Shown: in pieces, positions 11,758 to 23,470 of the stretch
How the letters are laid out: each line of letters opens with the position of its first letter
How positions within the stretch are numbered: position 1 is the stretch's first letter
Assembly: GCF_003589595.1 (NCBI RefSeq)
Contig: NW_020653945.1
Span: 10,005,027 to 10,069,026 of the forward strand
DNA length: 64,000 bases
Direction of reading: 5' to 3'
Origin: Hyposmocoma kahamanoa
Lineage: Eukaryota > Arthropoda > Insecta > Lepidoptera > Cosmopterigidae
Notes under the pieces: model-generated
What the model saw: only the letters and a program-made list of their open reading frames with translations
Told to the model about the DNA's origin: nothing
The model's database searches: none
Position numbers and translations under genes: made by a program

Positions 11758-12085
11758 TTTTTTTTTATAATAGGTACTAAGTAACGGGACGAACAAGTCG
11801 TATGCCTGGTGGTAAGCGACACGCCTATTAATAACAGTTGCTGTGCTACTTAGAGCTTTATATCACAACGATCTGAGGGGCACTGCTGCCACTGCGCCTG
11901 TCACCCTAAGACATAAGTCGACAAGTTCCATGTGCCTGTAATTTCACCAGCACTCTTACCATTCCAAACTTGAACGCAGTAATGCTCATTTTACTAGATT
12001 ACTGCTTCGCGGCAGAAATAAGTAAGGTGGCCCTGTTGTACCCTGGACGAACTCTTTCACAAGAAGCTCTATTGCCATTAAAGTG
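11758..12085 (-). repeat. Repeat A, near full length
   Basis: Poly-T (the A tail) at 11758-11767, then gacgggacgaac-like, aagcgacacgcct and the hairpin, ending aagctctattgcc. Full-length copies such as this define the family at about 310-330 bp. Confidence 0.85.
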
Positions 12086-12165
12086 AGCGGTGAGCGCTGA
12101 ATGAGGAGTAGAGTTTGCGAAACGGACTTTTCAATATTAGTTCTGGTGTTTTGGCAATTGCCTCG

Positions 12166-12280
12166 GAGTTAATCCCGTTGCTCTGGTACTCATAGTACAG
12201 GGACCCCAACAAGGTACCTAATTTCAGACTAAATAATTGGTGCGATTGCCTGCATATTGTTATTCTTGTGATTAAAGAAA
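12166..12280 (+). repeat. SINE H, 3' part
   Basis: Contains ccgttgctctggtactcat and the trailing cagactaaataattgg; the tRNA-like head is absent. Confidence 0.55.
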
Positions 12281-12417
12281 TACATGAAAAAAACCCTAGA
12301 CGAACTCTAGGACATTATCATAGTAAAAGTAGAAAAATTAATTGAAAATAGAAAACAAACGATTTCAAAAAAGCGTCAACAACAAACTGAATTAAGCAGG
12401 TAATCGTACCGTTGATA

Positions 12418-12604
12418 TAATAAAGCCATATGTGATCATACGTTAAAAAGTACTCTTATCACATGAAAGTCATCAAAATGAAATTAACTACATGAAACAA
12501 ATTATATACAAGTGAAATTTTTTAACTCTCCTGCTTAAGCATGGAAAAGGTACCTTCTAATTTAGTTCATAGAATATTTAAGCCCCTTTCCTAGAAAGTT
12601 TCTG
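12418..12604 (+). mobile_element. MITE E, right end lost
   Basis: Left TIR TAATAAAGCC at 12418-12427, then tactcttatcacatgaaagtc and tctcctgcttaagcatgg. The right TIR is not visible. Confidence 0.65.
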
Positions 12605-13368
12605 TAACGAATCGCAGCAGTCGCTACAAATTGTATATATTTTACAGTCTTTTTAAGTATTAGTTTTATATTTAAATTCTAAATTTAAATGTGATTGTTT
12701 TTGGCGCCTTTTCTTTATTTTATTGTTTCTGTTTTTTGGATTGATAGCTGTACGTATTATGTAACAAATTAATAACCTGTAACTACACTTATTTTGATCT
12801 TGCTCAGTCTTTGCAACACCCACCCGAACCCATTGATACAGTCCACTACAGTTGTCATTATAATAGCGAATATAAATTTTTGTGAGTCAGCCAACATACA
12901 AGGAAAACATAAGACCTTTACTTTTTATGAAATCGGTTAACAACAATTCAACGTTGCTACGGAAAGAGCTTAATATTTCAACAACTCATAACTTCAAGTT
13001 AAAATAGAACAGTTTAGTACTTACGCACAAACTGAAGTTTCAAATAAGGTTTGGTTCTGAAATGTACAGCGATCAATCAACCTCAAACTTGGCCAGAGTT
13101 TGATGTAATTAGCAGATCAAGGTTTGGCTTAAAAAGTAAAAAAGACAAACATTGCGCCTCACTGAATTTAAACATCAGTAAATCTACATTTCAATGCAAC
13201 TGTACACATAATTCACAAATAAGAAATGTGAATTGTGTAATTTTGTAAATGAAAAAAAAACAAAACCAAGACAAATGTATGAAAGAATTTCGGCACCCAA
13301 TTAGATACCTTTACAGCTACCAGTCCCGGCTGGACGTATCGCTATTCACTGTATTTAAATTTTAATTT
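12605..13368. other. AT-rich stretch with repeat M piece
   Basis: Segment about 12770-12850 (acccgaacccattgatacag) resembles the 50.5 kb stretch acccgacccatattcatacag (repeat M, probably a LINE tail). The remainder is unassigned. Confidence 0.4.
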
Positions 13369-13370
13369 AA

Positions 13371-13640
13371 TTTAAGACGTCGGTACGAATCCGGCGGAAT
13401 TGAAGGATTTTTTTCTGAGTGTTCCATATTTGTATTAATAATTATAACAAACTAGTGGAGTAAGTTCACATAAAAAATAATTGAATATCAATTCAATAAA
13501 AATTCGAACCGACGTCTTCTAGCATACCGTACCAGCTATACCAACTAAGCCACGGAACCAACCAGCGGACCTCACGAATTTTTCTTCTTGACTTTTTAGC
13601 CGTAGCGCCATCTATGAGAAATCTTAAATATTTCGTCACC
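13371..13640. repeat. Two SINE J copies in inverted orientation
   Basis: The plus-strand copy (about 13371-13480) carries gacgtcggtacgaatcc and the J tail gtattaataattataac. A minus-strand copy (about 13486-13640) carries A box tggcttagttgg and B box ggttcgaa on the reverse strand. They abut tail to tail. The distal segment agccgtagcgccatctatga (about 13597-13616) reappears beside the R1-like element near 48.27 kb. Confidence 0.6.
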
Positions 13641-13880
13641 CAGTTAGACACTTTACCAGTCCTGGCTAAAGATGTCGATGTGTCAATTGGATAGAAGCAC
13701 ATTCTCAAGATTTAAAAGTGAGTGCAGTGTAATGCGCATTCGGAAACGGACGCTCCACTATGCAGTGAATTAATTAGCTCCTGGCGTTTATTCAATATGC
13801 CGTCGACACGTCGAATTATTAAATAAATAAAGTAATATATATGAGTATAATATAAATATATGATTTTTTTCTTTTTTTTT

Positions 13881-13944
13881 GTCATATATATATATTACTT
13901 ATATATATTATATAAATATATATAAGTAATATATATATATATGA
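13881..13944. repeat. AT-rich palindrome, arms about 27 bp
   Basis: gtcatatatatatattactt on the left is mirrored by aagtaatatatatatatatgac on the right around a short AT loop. The arms are mostly TA repeats, but the shared attac/gtaat step shows true inverted symmetry. Confidence 0.7.
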
Positions 13945-14723
13945 CAACTTTACACACAGAGTTTAGTAACAGACAATAGTGGTGGGAGATAAAAAGGTCT
14001 GTTACTCATCAAAATGGCGGAGTGTTTTTTAGTGCCGCTAATGTTCTCCTACAGCCTGCCATGTTAAAAAAAACACAAAAGTCATTACAACGTAAAAAAT
14101 AATAATGTTGAGAAACAATAAAAACATAGTACAGAATAATAAAAAATAAGAACATAAAAAACAAAAACTCAAATAAAACACAAAATATTTACAAAACTAA
14201 ATTACAAAAAAAGACTACAATTAAAACACAAATATACTCGAGTGTGGTGCCAGCTGCGGCAACAAAAGAATCACTAACTCAACCGGAAAACTCAAAGCAT
14301 TCCCAGCCCTGACTTTCAATCAGAACTCATTTTGAAGTACTGAATTATTTAGAATAACGCTACAAGAAATTGGTATTGTGTAGAATGTAATTATTTTATT
14401 CTTTTGTATACCCCCTGTACTTACAGCATTATTAAATTTTCGCTTATTCTTATTGCAAAGCACCAAAGAAATAAATGTAGATTTCAATTAAATGCAATCA
14501 TATTTAGTTCACAATTTAGTTCAAATTCTTATGTACATTAATTGCTATAAACTTGAGCGTACAATTTCAATTTAGGTCTCGCTTGTGGTTAGAATCAATT
14601 GGATTTGGTTTGTTTGAACGCTTTGAACTCTAAGTTCAATGTATAATATTCGTATTTCATTAGGTAGTAAATTGGTGAACATTGGAATTAATCTCACGAA
14701 ATCTAGTTTATATTCTGGCAACA
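13945..14723. other. A-rich intergenic DNA
   Basis: 14050-14235 is strongly A-rich on the plus strand with few T runs. No coding content or family assignment. Confidence 0.4.
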
Positions 14724-14729
14724 TTGGTG

Positions 14730-15025
14730 TAATAAGGCCACATTCATAGTTCAGCTATAATAGCGGTAAAGCTACTTGTGAAAGAGTTCATAGAGGAAAA
14801 TACTGCCACCTTACCTATTTCTGGCGCCAAGCAGTAATGTTAGCATTACTGCGTTCCGGTTTTGAAGGGTAAGGTGCTGGTGAAATTACAGGCACATGGG
14901 ACTTGTCAACTTCAGCCTCAGATCTTTGCGATTATAAAAAAATCTGCAAAATGACAACTTTTCAGAAAAGATGAATTAATAATTCTACGAACAAAATTAG
15001 TCGGTACCTTTTCATTAATTTGTTT
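14730..15025 (-). mobile_element. MITE E interrupted by repeat A
   Basis: TIR TAATAAGGCC at 14730-14739 begins the element; the next consensus bases (tctgcaaaatgacaactttt) resume only at 14943. The gap is filled by a plus-strand A copy, so A entered a resident E element. Confidence 0.7.
14761..14943 (+). repeat. Repeat A nested in MITE E
   Basis: Runs from agctacttgtgaaagagtt through the hairpin to ctcagatctttgcgattat and A-run. About 120 bp before the 3' end is deleted. Confidence 0.8.
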
Positions 15026-15037
15026 CATGTTCTCTTT

Positions 15038-15232
15038 TAAAGCACACGAGCACGAGGGAAACCCTGTGTCGCGGGCGCCATGGACACACACATGGACAAC
15101 CGCAAATTGCACCCAAACTCACGAGAGAAATAAATGTAAACCGTACAAATATTTATTTCCGGCCCGGGATTCGAAGCGAGGACCTCTGCGTAGCAGACCA
15201 GCACGGTAGCTGTTCGGCTACGTGGATGTGGT
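15038..15232 (-). repeat. SINE B, minus strand
   Basis: Reverse complement gives the tRNA-like head with gtagccgaacag (A box) and cgcttcgaatcccgggcc (B box region), then body and agggtttccctcgtgc-like tail. Confidence 0.8.
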
Positions 15233-15309
15233 GTATTGTGGGTATTTTAAAATATTAAATAAATAAACATCAAATGACAACTACACGATTATTAGATATC
15301 GAAATAATT

Positions 15310-15800
15310 CGAAACTTCCTAAAATTGTGAAAATAGAATAGGTTTAGGTAGCAAATAGGTAAATACTTATAACAAAGATGTACATTATTTACAATGATGA
15401 TCTAGAGCGACAGAGACGAATAATATCCATGAAGAGTTGGCGCGTCGATTCGCTCGTTGCTCAGTTCAAGTAAAAATAATTCTGTTTAAGGCTTATTGTC
15501 AGGCGTTCTACACTATTCCGTTGTGATACCATTAAAGTAAGCGATTATATATATAAACTCAGTGTTCAGCACAACAATGCATTTCATGTCATGCTGCGGC
15601 TTCCCTGGCGGTGTAGTGCGTCTGGCATGTTTGCCGTGATTAGAGTAGAAGATTTTTTTCGCCATAATACGACAGAGATATTGGTCTTTTCTTACGAGAG
15701 TGAGCAATTCAGACTTGCGATACGTGCCACTTTGCAAGCGAACACTGCATTTTTAAGATATAAATAAATTAATTACTCGTATAATTATACTATTATTTGT
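15310..15800. other. Intergenic DNA, nothing recognised
   Basis: AT-rich; no frame or repeat assigned. Confidence 0.4.
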
Positions 15801-15801
15801 A

Positions 15802-16101
15802 ATGTATATTCAATAGGAAATGAAACTATTTCTCCGGATTTAAATCGCGTACATTTGTTTTTTCAAACAAACCGACGTTACGGGCCCTTTACAGGTCCCA
15901 TGGTCACGGTTGACTGAGGTGGTACAGTCTTCAATCAGTTACGTCTAATATTAATACAAACCACCTATTGTAACTATTGTAACTATAGTGAAAAAATAGG
16001 GTGGTTTGCATTAATATTAGACATAACTGGTCCGGAAAAATAGTTTCATTTCCTATGTGTAACAATCGCGAAAACTTAAGAATTCGATATGTATATTCAA
16101 T
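15802..16101. mobile_element. Penelope-like element remnant with target duplication
   Basis: Flanked by a perfect 13 bp direct repeat, atgtatattcaat, at 15802-15814 and 16089-16101. Inside, ggaaatgaaactatttctcc (15815 on) and its inverted counterpart ending at about 16054 form terminal inverted repeats. The interior holds the PLE pseudo-LTR motif acctgtaaaggg (reverse strand), a second inverted pair (gtctaatattaatacaaacc) near 15945-16024, and the right end ...aagaattcgat, shared with the copies at 51.0 and 61.8 kb. No coding sequence remains. Confidence 0.75.
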
Positions 16102-16429
16102 TTAATTTAATTCTTAATTATTTACTTCTTCTTAATAATAATAATTTTCCTTTAATAAAATTCAACTTAATTGTTATGTAATGTAATAAGTAATGTTAAA
16201 TTTATTAATTATTACCTATATAAAATATAGTACTACCTAAATAAAGAAACATTTTATTTTATTTATTTTTTATTTTATTTATTTATTTATACTGCTAAAA
16301 CCACGAACAAATAGAAGTTTATTGTATACGATATTATATCGAATGTTTACTTTATTTAGTGGAGAATATGTTCTATAGTATATTGCATTTTATAAAGTGC
16401 ATCTACCGCAGCTCTCTGCAGTCCGCTGT

Positions 16430-16560
16430 CGCTTACTGCAACTTCGTTTTCTTTGTTTGTTTAATGAAATGTTGCCTTATTTTGTTGACGATGAAGTTTA
16501 TGTTGCATTGCTCGCTTGAACGCAGCCCGCGCCACGTCGCGTAGCGTCTACGCGATATGA
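16430..16560 (-). repeat. Repeat K
   Basis: Reverse complement contains gagcaatgcaacataaactt, shared with 39.4 kb and 54.8 kb, in a GC-rich surround (cgcgccacgtcgcgtagcg). Probably a MITE; its paired end was not found. Confidence 0.5.
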
Positions 16561-16566
16561 ATTAAA

Positions 16567-16782
16567 CCTTACTTTCTCAAACTCGTATCTTATGGCACAA
16601 AATTTCTGAAATGATGCTGAAATTCAAAAAATGGATTGCACATCAGAATTCCCTCATATTTACCAATTCTTAAAGTAATGTATCCAAACTGACACCCTTG
16701 ATAAGAAATTTGAAATAAATATAAAGTTTTGCCATCTCCTCAATAATCACTCTTTATGAGATACGAGTTTGAGAAAGTAAGG
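16567..16782. mobile_element. MITE with perfect 24 bp TIRs
   Basis: 16567-16590 begins ccttactttctcaaactcgt and 16759-16782 is its exact reverse complement. The 216 bp element has no coding frame. The target duplication is not obvious (aaa on the left, cat on the right), so the superfamily is open. Confidence 0.85.
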
Positions 16783-16910
16783 CATCGATTTGTATATGAA
16801 TGTATGTACAATCACTATATAGACATGTAGACTGCTAAATATAAATCTAATAAAGACGTAAATATTTCTAAAAATTTTATAACAATTTACCAATTGAACG
16901 GGCTTATTCT

Positions 16911-16962
16911 TTTTAACCGACTTCAAAAAAGGAGGAGGTACTCAATTCGACTGTATTTTTTT

Positions 16963-17001
<39 letters not shown>

Positions 17002-17210
17002 CACGCGATTACTCCGACATTTGAGCACTGATTTCTTTCTTTGCTGGAAAGAAAGTACCTTAAGTGTTCCCATTTAAGTTTGAAGAAAATATTTCCCCAA
17101 ATTAGGGGATGAATCCGGTTTAATGCCTTTCATCCACAGTCCGTTAAATGATTTCAAAAAAACTTGGCAAATAGACGTAATTCCACAAAGTTTTAAGATC
17201 AGTTTTGTTT
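16911..17210 (+). repeat. Repeat C with (GT)n expansion
   Basis: accgacttcaaaaaaggagg at the start, then a GT run (about 16965-16999) where other copies have a T-rich stretch, then the C body and the distal aacttggcaaatagacg. Confidence 0.8.
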
Positions 17211-17872
17211 ATATAAAATATTTTCTATAGTTACATTGAACACCTATCACCGTATTAAAATTTAATTCGAATTTCGCTACTCGTTTACATGCACGTTGAA
17301 ATTATTAACCAAGATTAGGGTCTGAACCCATCTAATCTTGCATTCATTGGACTCGGTGGTGCGTCTATCTGAGCCCCTGTTCAGGTCACATTCAGGTGAC
17401 TGCAACTAGTGCAAACCGCATCTGTCACAATTTGTAATTCAATTTGAATAGAGCCCCGGGCAGCTAAACAAACGACTGCAGCGACGTGCTTCTAAAACTG
17501 CTGTATTTTACAATGTCGACAACGTTTTTGCGATGAGTTTTTGCAATTTATTTCCAGGGAAAATGTGTGGCTGAATAAACGCAATAAGTTCTTTGTAAAA
17601 ATACCATTAGCATTTTATAGCGCCTTTAAAGCAGCAGACGCAATGCGAACTCATAAAAAATAACTAAATTACGTTTTCGAAATTCAGCAATGAAAATGTT
17701 AAAAAAAATCAAGAAATCTGTTAAAAATGCAATTAGCAGGGTAATCATTTATATCGACGGGAACATCATTTTTTTTTATCATGCTCGCACTAAATTTTGT
17801 TCCTGATTGACATTCAATCATTGATCTATCAACAATAAAAACGACTTCCATACGTTATGGAATTGCATGTAA
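17211..17872. other. Apparently unique spacer between inverted C copies
   Basis: No repeat in this window matches it and it is less AT-biased than its surround. No coding frame was found. It is bounded by C copies in opposite orientation. Confidence 0.4.
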
Positions 17873-18120
17873 TTGACAAGTTTTATTGACATCGGTTAAC
17901 GGACAATGAGTGAAATCCAATAAACTGATTTCATCCACAATTTGTCATTTTCAGAAGTGGAGTATTTTCTTTAAATTCAAATGGGACCCCACTGGTACCT
18001 CCTTTCCAACAAAAAGGAATCATTGGAATCGATTCACACATGTCGGAGTAATCGCGTAGCATACACACAAAAAAATACACACGAATTGAGAATAACTTCC
18101 TTTTTTGAAATCGGTTAAAA
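17873..18120 (-). repeat. Repeat C, minus strand
   Basis: Reverse complement begins ttaaccgatttcaaaaaagg and retains the full body with a worn distal end. Confidence 0.8.
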
Positions 18121-19670
18121 TAATAAAAACCTCGCTTTTCATTTATTTAAACCGAAAATAAACATGATTTTAGGTTACCAAACTAGTAATAAACACTCGA
18201 AAGTAATTATTGTAATTGTAGCGGAAAATTAATTCCAAAATTTCTTTGTAAAAATGTATTTTTCGAAACTTTGCCGACATTATTAAACAAAATAAAAAAT
18301 AAAACTTTCCACTGCAGCAAGATAGCTATAGAAATACTTCAAGTTCTACCCATTTTCCCAATGGTCAACTCTTGAAAAGAATCCGGTTCATTCCCGCACT
18401 GTACTAGCACTTATTTAAACAGAAGTATTTGTGCCGAGCTCCACTGTTTTGTTTTTTGTTTGTATTCAGTTGTCCCCAAACGATGGCGCTGGGTTTATCC
18501 TAGTTTTACAGACTACGGTTTGTGTGTTGTTTCTTTATTTTCCTTTTCCTTTTAAAGTTTGTATTACTTGCCACTGTGAAGCCAATCTGCTTTACAATTT
18601 GGTAACGTTACGTCACAACGAAAATGTCTACTAAACTAGGTGAACGTTTTCAGGTCGAATATGGCCTGTATCGACCTAGTGTTAAGCGAATTCAGGCTTT
18701 GTGTCCAAGCTCGAAGGCAATAATATATTATTCGTGGAAACAAAACAGCGTGAGACGGCTCCCGGCACAATCAAGCGACGAGAGTTGAGCACCTCACACT
18801 ACAAAAGTTCCTTATTGCTTCCCCGGGTATTCATCGCACCACCGGCGCTTTACAGCCACTAAGATTTTGTGACTCGAAAATGATAGAGGAAGAGGAAAGA
18901 TTACTTATTACGAGGCCACCAGGATACGATGTTTTTTACAAATATATATTGTAGAACTGAGACCTTTCTATCTATTGTGTTGCACAGTATCTAGTGATAT
19001 GCAGCCTCAACTTATTAGACACTAGGACATATATTATTTTCATCAACAGCTCTATTATGGTTTCATATTACATTATCCTCCTAAGGCCCCGTGTATATCA
19101 AAATGTATATAATTTGTGGAATGGCACATTTAGGCTCAGTGTACATTACAATCAAAATGTCGCATTCCAATTTAGTGCTATTATATTCTATATTATCATA
19201 GGTTATATAGAAAAATGCATTTTTAATACAAAATTGAGGGTATACTTGCTTCAGCCTACAGGGCCGAAATATTTAGTATATTATACTGGACGTTTAGTAT
19301 TAGTCCTGTTGTAGTTTGCTGATTTTTAAAAGCGTACATCTGCTGTTTTTTAACAACACAAAATATCATCCATCATTTTGTCGCTATTGACAACAAACAA
19401 CTTTAGAAAACGTTGCTTCTGTTATCGTAAATAAATTCCAAACCCTTCAACAAAAGATTGATGTGGCGTCGTTTGTGAGCGACGTCCTGCGACGGAGGTG
19501 ATTCCTCAAGCCGAAGCAACACAGCGATCATAGCACAAAGCGCTTTTGTGGCGCCTGCAGAACAATGTGAATGCTACAGCTCGATCGCATCCCTGCCGCA
19601 CACGGGAACTACTCAGGTACAAACTAAGATTAAAAATGGGCGACTTTGGAATATTTTCTTCCTATTCTGA
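18121..19670. other. Intergenic DNA, nothing recognised
   Basis: The 106-codon open frame at 18994-19314 is aromatic-rich and lacks recognisable motifs; with AT-rich codons it is most likely chance. No repeat family assigned. Confidence 0.4.
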
Positions 19671-19674
19671 AATG

Positions 19675-19992
19675 TAGCAGGAGAAGAGCTCCTTCTGAAA
19701 GAGTTAGTCCAAGAAAGTACTGCCAGCTTACCTATTTCTGCCACCAAGCAGTAATATGAGCATTACTGCGTTCCGGTTTTGAAGACTACGAAGAGTGCTG
19801 GTGAAATTACAGGTACGTGGGAGTTGTCAACTTATGTCTCAGGGCGTCGGGCGCAGCGGCAGTGCCCCTCAGATCTTTGCGATATGAAGCTATGAGTAGC
19901 ACAGTAACAGTCATGGATATATATAGGGTGGTCGCTTATCACCAGACGTACGACTTGTTCGTCCCGTCACTTGATATAATAAAAAAAATATT
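19675..19992 (+). repeat. Repeat A, full length
   Basis: Runs from agcaggagaagagctccttc to cacttgatataat and an A-run with no large gap; a good reference copy for the family. Confidence 0.9.
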
Positions 19993-20323
19993 TTACTCCT
20001 GAAAGAGTGATAACCGACAGAGGGTAAGCTTACAAGATAGATGAGTTTTAAATATCGATAAGATTACCACTGTTTAGAGTAAGTTAGAAAAAAATTAATT
20101 AGCTCTTTATTTCTGAACATAAATTAATTTGCACCTTTTTTAGATAGGTACATTTATAATAAAGAAATAATGTAGTTTTTAAAATTTCAGGAGAAGCCTA
20201 TATTATTAATAAAAGCGTGTAAGGTCATTAAAAAATGCGTAACTTGTTTAAACATATATGTTATATAGTGACTAATTCATAAACGTTATAATTGTGGGGA
20301 AGATATAGGAAAAAAGATAGTTA

Positions 20324-20452
20324 GGAAGACCAAGAATAGAGTACAGTGAACAAATAAAGAATAATGTAGTGAGCAGCTTTAAAGAGGTCAAGGAGCTGGC
20401 TATGAACCGTGAGGAGTGGAAAAGGCTACACCGACGAGATCCTGGCTCTTAA
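20324..20452 (+). pseudogene. LINE ORF2 C-terminal fragment
   Basis: 42 codons and a stop: GRPRIEYSEQI, then KEVKELAMNREEWKRLHR and RDPGS. This is the familiar C-terminal tail of many insect non-LTR RT proteins (G-R-P-R ... L-A-M-x-R-E-x-W-R-x-L-H-R). The reading frame upstream is lost within about 15 codons. A short 5'-truncated LINE remnant, too short to stand out as an open frame. Confidence 0.75.
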
Positions 20453-20716
20453 ATAAGAACTTGTTTCCAAGCAATGCGCAACATTGCCAGAATAAAATAC
20501 TTCAAGCTTCCTTAAATTCGTATCTGTGATACAGAGGGAAACCGGGAGAAGCGAATTAGAGACAGCACCGTTGATACTCGCAATTGGAGGACTGCATTCT
20601 CAGAGGTTAGATGTTTGGTGTTCTTTGTTCCGAACACGGTATATACCGAACATAATCTATGTATTATAAAAGAAAGTCGAAGTGTATTGTCTACGGTTTT
20701 AGAATCAACTGTTTTC

Positions 20717-20860
20717 GTAACAGTAGAGCTCTTTTTGAAATTTGTCCAGGGAAGTCATCGGGTTTATAGCCAGGGAAGTACAGCCACCTTCCTGTTTCTG
20801 CCGTCAAGCAGTAATGTGAGATTACTGCTTCACTGCAGAAATACATGCCACCACGGAAGA
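20717..20860 (+). repeat. Repeat A, 5' part, rearranged
   Basis: Contains gtagagctctttttgaaat and a local duplication of the ccagggaagt segment (20746 and 20771). It turns into attactgcttcactgcagaa, which reads like the hairpin in the opposite orientation. Confidence 0.7.
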
Positions 20861-20877
20861 AAAAATCAATGGAAATC

Positions 20878-21204
20878 TAAAGTCCGGTTCCCACCGCGAG
20901 CGGAGCGGACCCATTAATGACTTCTTTTACGTCTCATGAGAAAACTGCTTACATGTGCTTACTGCTTACTCCAACTGAACTCGCTCTCTGCGGAAATCGA
21001 GTAATCATTTTCTATTTTTCGTTTTCCGTTCAGCTGACTCTGTCTTCTCTAACTTATTCTTCTGTTTCATTTTTCTTTTGCGGTGGGAATCAGACGATTA
21101 AACTCATTTTTGGTGTAAACGCAAACCTATTTCATGAAAACGAAGTCCGCTCCGCTTAGCCATTTCCAGCTCATCACTCTTTTGCGGCGGGAACCGGGCC
21201 TTAA
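20878..21204. mobile_element. MITE, Harbinger-like ends (TAA target)
   Basis: TAA at 20878-20880 and 21202-21204 bracket ends agtccggttcccaccgc and gcggcgggaaccgggcct, which pair over 17 bp with two mismatches. A TWA target duplication with GC-rich TIRs fits PIF/Harbinger MITEs. No transposase frame. Confidence 0.65.
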
Positions 21205-21777
21205 GCCTCGATTCACATATTAATCATTTTAAACACTATGAAATCTTAATAATGATTTGTCATAGTTACTAATTTAAAAAGAAGTAACAAATTCTGGACT
21301 GTTCATATGATTTAAAGTTTACCCTGTTAGCATTTCGTTGAAAATTCAGTACCTATTGTTGCAAGTTACGACGTTTTGATTTTATATTAAAATTTCAATC
21401 AATGTGCTGCCATATAACGGCCAATAGCTGAACGACGACGATATCGAGATGTTTACTTTGTTCTCCAAAAATGAAGCGACCACATTGCAACGGCATAAGG
21501 TTCATTTTCGTCTCTTGTAACAAAAAAATTATTACGATAAACAGAAAATTGAAAATTTATTAATATATAATAAAATAAGAATCAACGATGATATGAAACA
21601 CCACCATGGGTAATATTACATAATATTATATAATATTTTCGAAGTTTTGCCCGAGATAATTGATAAGTGATAACGTACAAAGCGAAAATGATGGACTGAG
21701 CTCAAGTACGCGGTACTCCGCGTATTGTTGGCACACGTGTCACGTTCACTAAGCATTTCGATGGTATTTATTGTTGT
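21205..21777. other. Intergenic DNA, nothing recognised
   Basis: AT-rich; no assignment. Confidence 0.4.
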
Positions 21778-21983
21778 GTGATTACTACGTTCCGGTTTGA
21801 AAGTGTATGTTTTGGTGCTGGTGAAATTACAGGCACGTGGGACTTGTCAACTTATGCTTCAGGGTAATGGGCACAATGGCCGTTCCCCTCAGACATTTGC
21901 GATTTAAAGCCCTGAGTGGCGCTGCAACTGTCGTGGATAGGCGAGTCTTGTTCGTCCCGTCACTTGCTAACATAAAAAAAATA
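21778..21983 (+). repeat. Repeat A, 5' truncated
   Basis: Begins at attactacgttccggttt (the second arm of the hairpin) and continues to gtcccgtcacttgctaacat plus A-run. The stretch gtcgcttaccaccaggcgca is deleted. Confidence 0.85.
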
Positions 21984-22282
21984 CGAAATTTTCCTTACCA
22001 AGAAAAAAGTTCCAAAAAGTTTGGGACAGTGGTAGGATATTCACACAACAAACTCAATAAATTCACAACACGTGCTAGTAGAGCAAATCAGCACCACTTT
22101 TAGCAACAATGGTGCCTTCTAATAGTACAAGTGATCCGGACGGGTTGGATTTTATTTAAAAACCACACAACGTCGCATTGGCTTTATTGAGTTAGTCCGT
22201 TTAAATGTGTCTTAATTCAGCCCTTAAACGTGATAGTGTTGGATATAGGTTTATCACATTTTAAACACATACATATTACGAA

Positions 22283-22382
22283 TTGAATACCCTTGTGTAT
22301 ATTGACTTTGTACTTGGTGCCTTCGTACATATTATACTAAGGCACCAATTACAAAAGTCAATATATGTATCTAAGGCTATTC
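22283..22382. repeat. Imperfect palindrome, arms about 40 bp
   Basis: gaatacccttgtgtatattg and tattgactttgtacttggtg on the left are mirrored on the right (caccaattacaaaagtcaat, ctaaggctattc) with a few gaps. Looks older than the perfect palindromes elsewhere; may be a small MITE. Confidence 0.65.
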
Positions 22383-22559
22383 AATAAAATAAACATAGTT
22401 ATATTGTTTACCACCGTTATATGAACCGCTAGCCCCGCATACGAGAAAGTTTAAACGCTCTCAAAACACTATTGACGTAATTATTTTTCAAATTAACCTT
22501 TCTGGTATATGTCGCTAGTGGGTTTTTTTAATATATAGTAGACACACGCTTGGCCACAA

Positions 22560-23470
22560 TATCACCTGATGTTAAGCGACGATGTGACCGACGATGGGAC
22601 GTTTGCCTAAAAAATGCCTATTCACTCTAGCCTTAAATAGCCCCAAATTGTACTTCTCGGGAAATACAGATAGAGAATAGAGCAAACCATACCTTTGCCG
22701 TACGCATCAGAAAGGAGGAAGCAAAGCGCTTAGTGCGAATAGGTGGAATATCAACGATATAAGAATGGAGTGCTCCGGACCTTCTAGTCGACCGAAGCAG
22801 GAACAGTGAGGGTGGAACTAATTTGAAAAGTTCCTGCGCACACTCTCCGAAATGTATCTGATAGTAAAACGACAAGCAGGCTACTTTTCTGCGATGGTCG
22901 AGATTTTGTGGCTTCGATTCCACAAGAGAATTGTTGTTAATAAGTCTATTTGCTTTTCGATCCACCGAGTCCAAGGCAGCTAACTGGTAATGGGCAGAGC
23001 CGTCCCAAAGGTGGCAACAGTACACGATCGAACTTGTCCTTTATGGAGATTTAAAAGCTGTTCAGGTGTGAAGTACCGCCTGACCTTGTAAAGTATGCCT
23101 AATTTTCAGCAGCAGTTTTTGCCAAGCACTCGATGTACCGCCCAAAGTTGAGATTGGATGATAAGTCCAGTCCAAGTCCAAGGTCCCTTATCGGCACGGA
23201 TACATCTCGGAAAGTCGGGGTAAGGTGTAGGGGACTCCGTTTTGATGTGAAAAGACACGCCGGTGTTTTAGCCGCGTGAACCCTGACCCTGTTCGCATCT
23301 CCCCAGTCGGAAGCCCCCTTCAGGCTCAGGTTCAATGACCATCGCCTTTCGTTTACACCGGATCTGTTCGCTGTTGTCTCGGGTGTCTGGCACATAACTC
23401 TCTACCACTGTGCTGTCGTCTGCGTACCCAAAGTTATGAACATTGTTACCATAATTCAAAGTTTTTCAGT
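22560..23470 (-). pseudogene. LINE reverse transcriptase, 3' half
   Basis: Read right to left: GYADDSTVVE (catalytic YADD) at about 23430, ANRVRVHAAKT and DLGLDLSSNLNFG-type thumb segments, a broken stretch near 23050-23100, then a 130-codon frame (22633-23025) with YCCHLWDGSAHYQLAALDS, RKVACLSFYYQIHFGEC and PPIRTKRFASSFL. This order is that of the RT C-terminal third of jockey/CR1-type LINEs. Several frameshifts separate the pieces. The 3' UTR (cacctgatgttaagcg) lies at 22570. Related, shorter pieces lie at 3.2 and 40.3 kb. 5' truncated and inactive. Confidence 0.85.

Noticed and set aside
13881..13944. AT palindrome as another fold-back template switch
   Set aside because: The arms are mostly TA repeats, where inverted symmetry arises easily; kept as a repeat but left out of the main count.
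18994..19314. 106-codon plus-strand frame with several hydrophobic stretches
   Set aside because: AT-rich DNA readily encodes Ile/Phe/Tyr runs; no start context, family motif or neighbouring exon supports a membrane protein.
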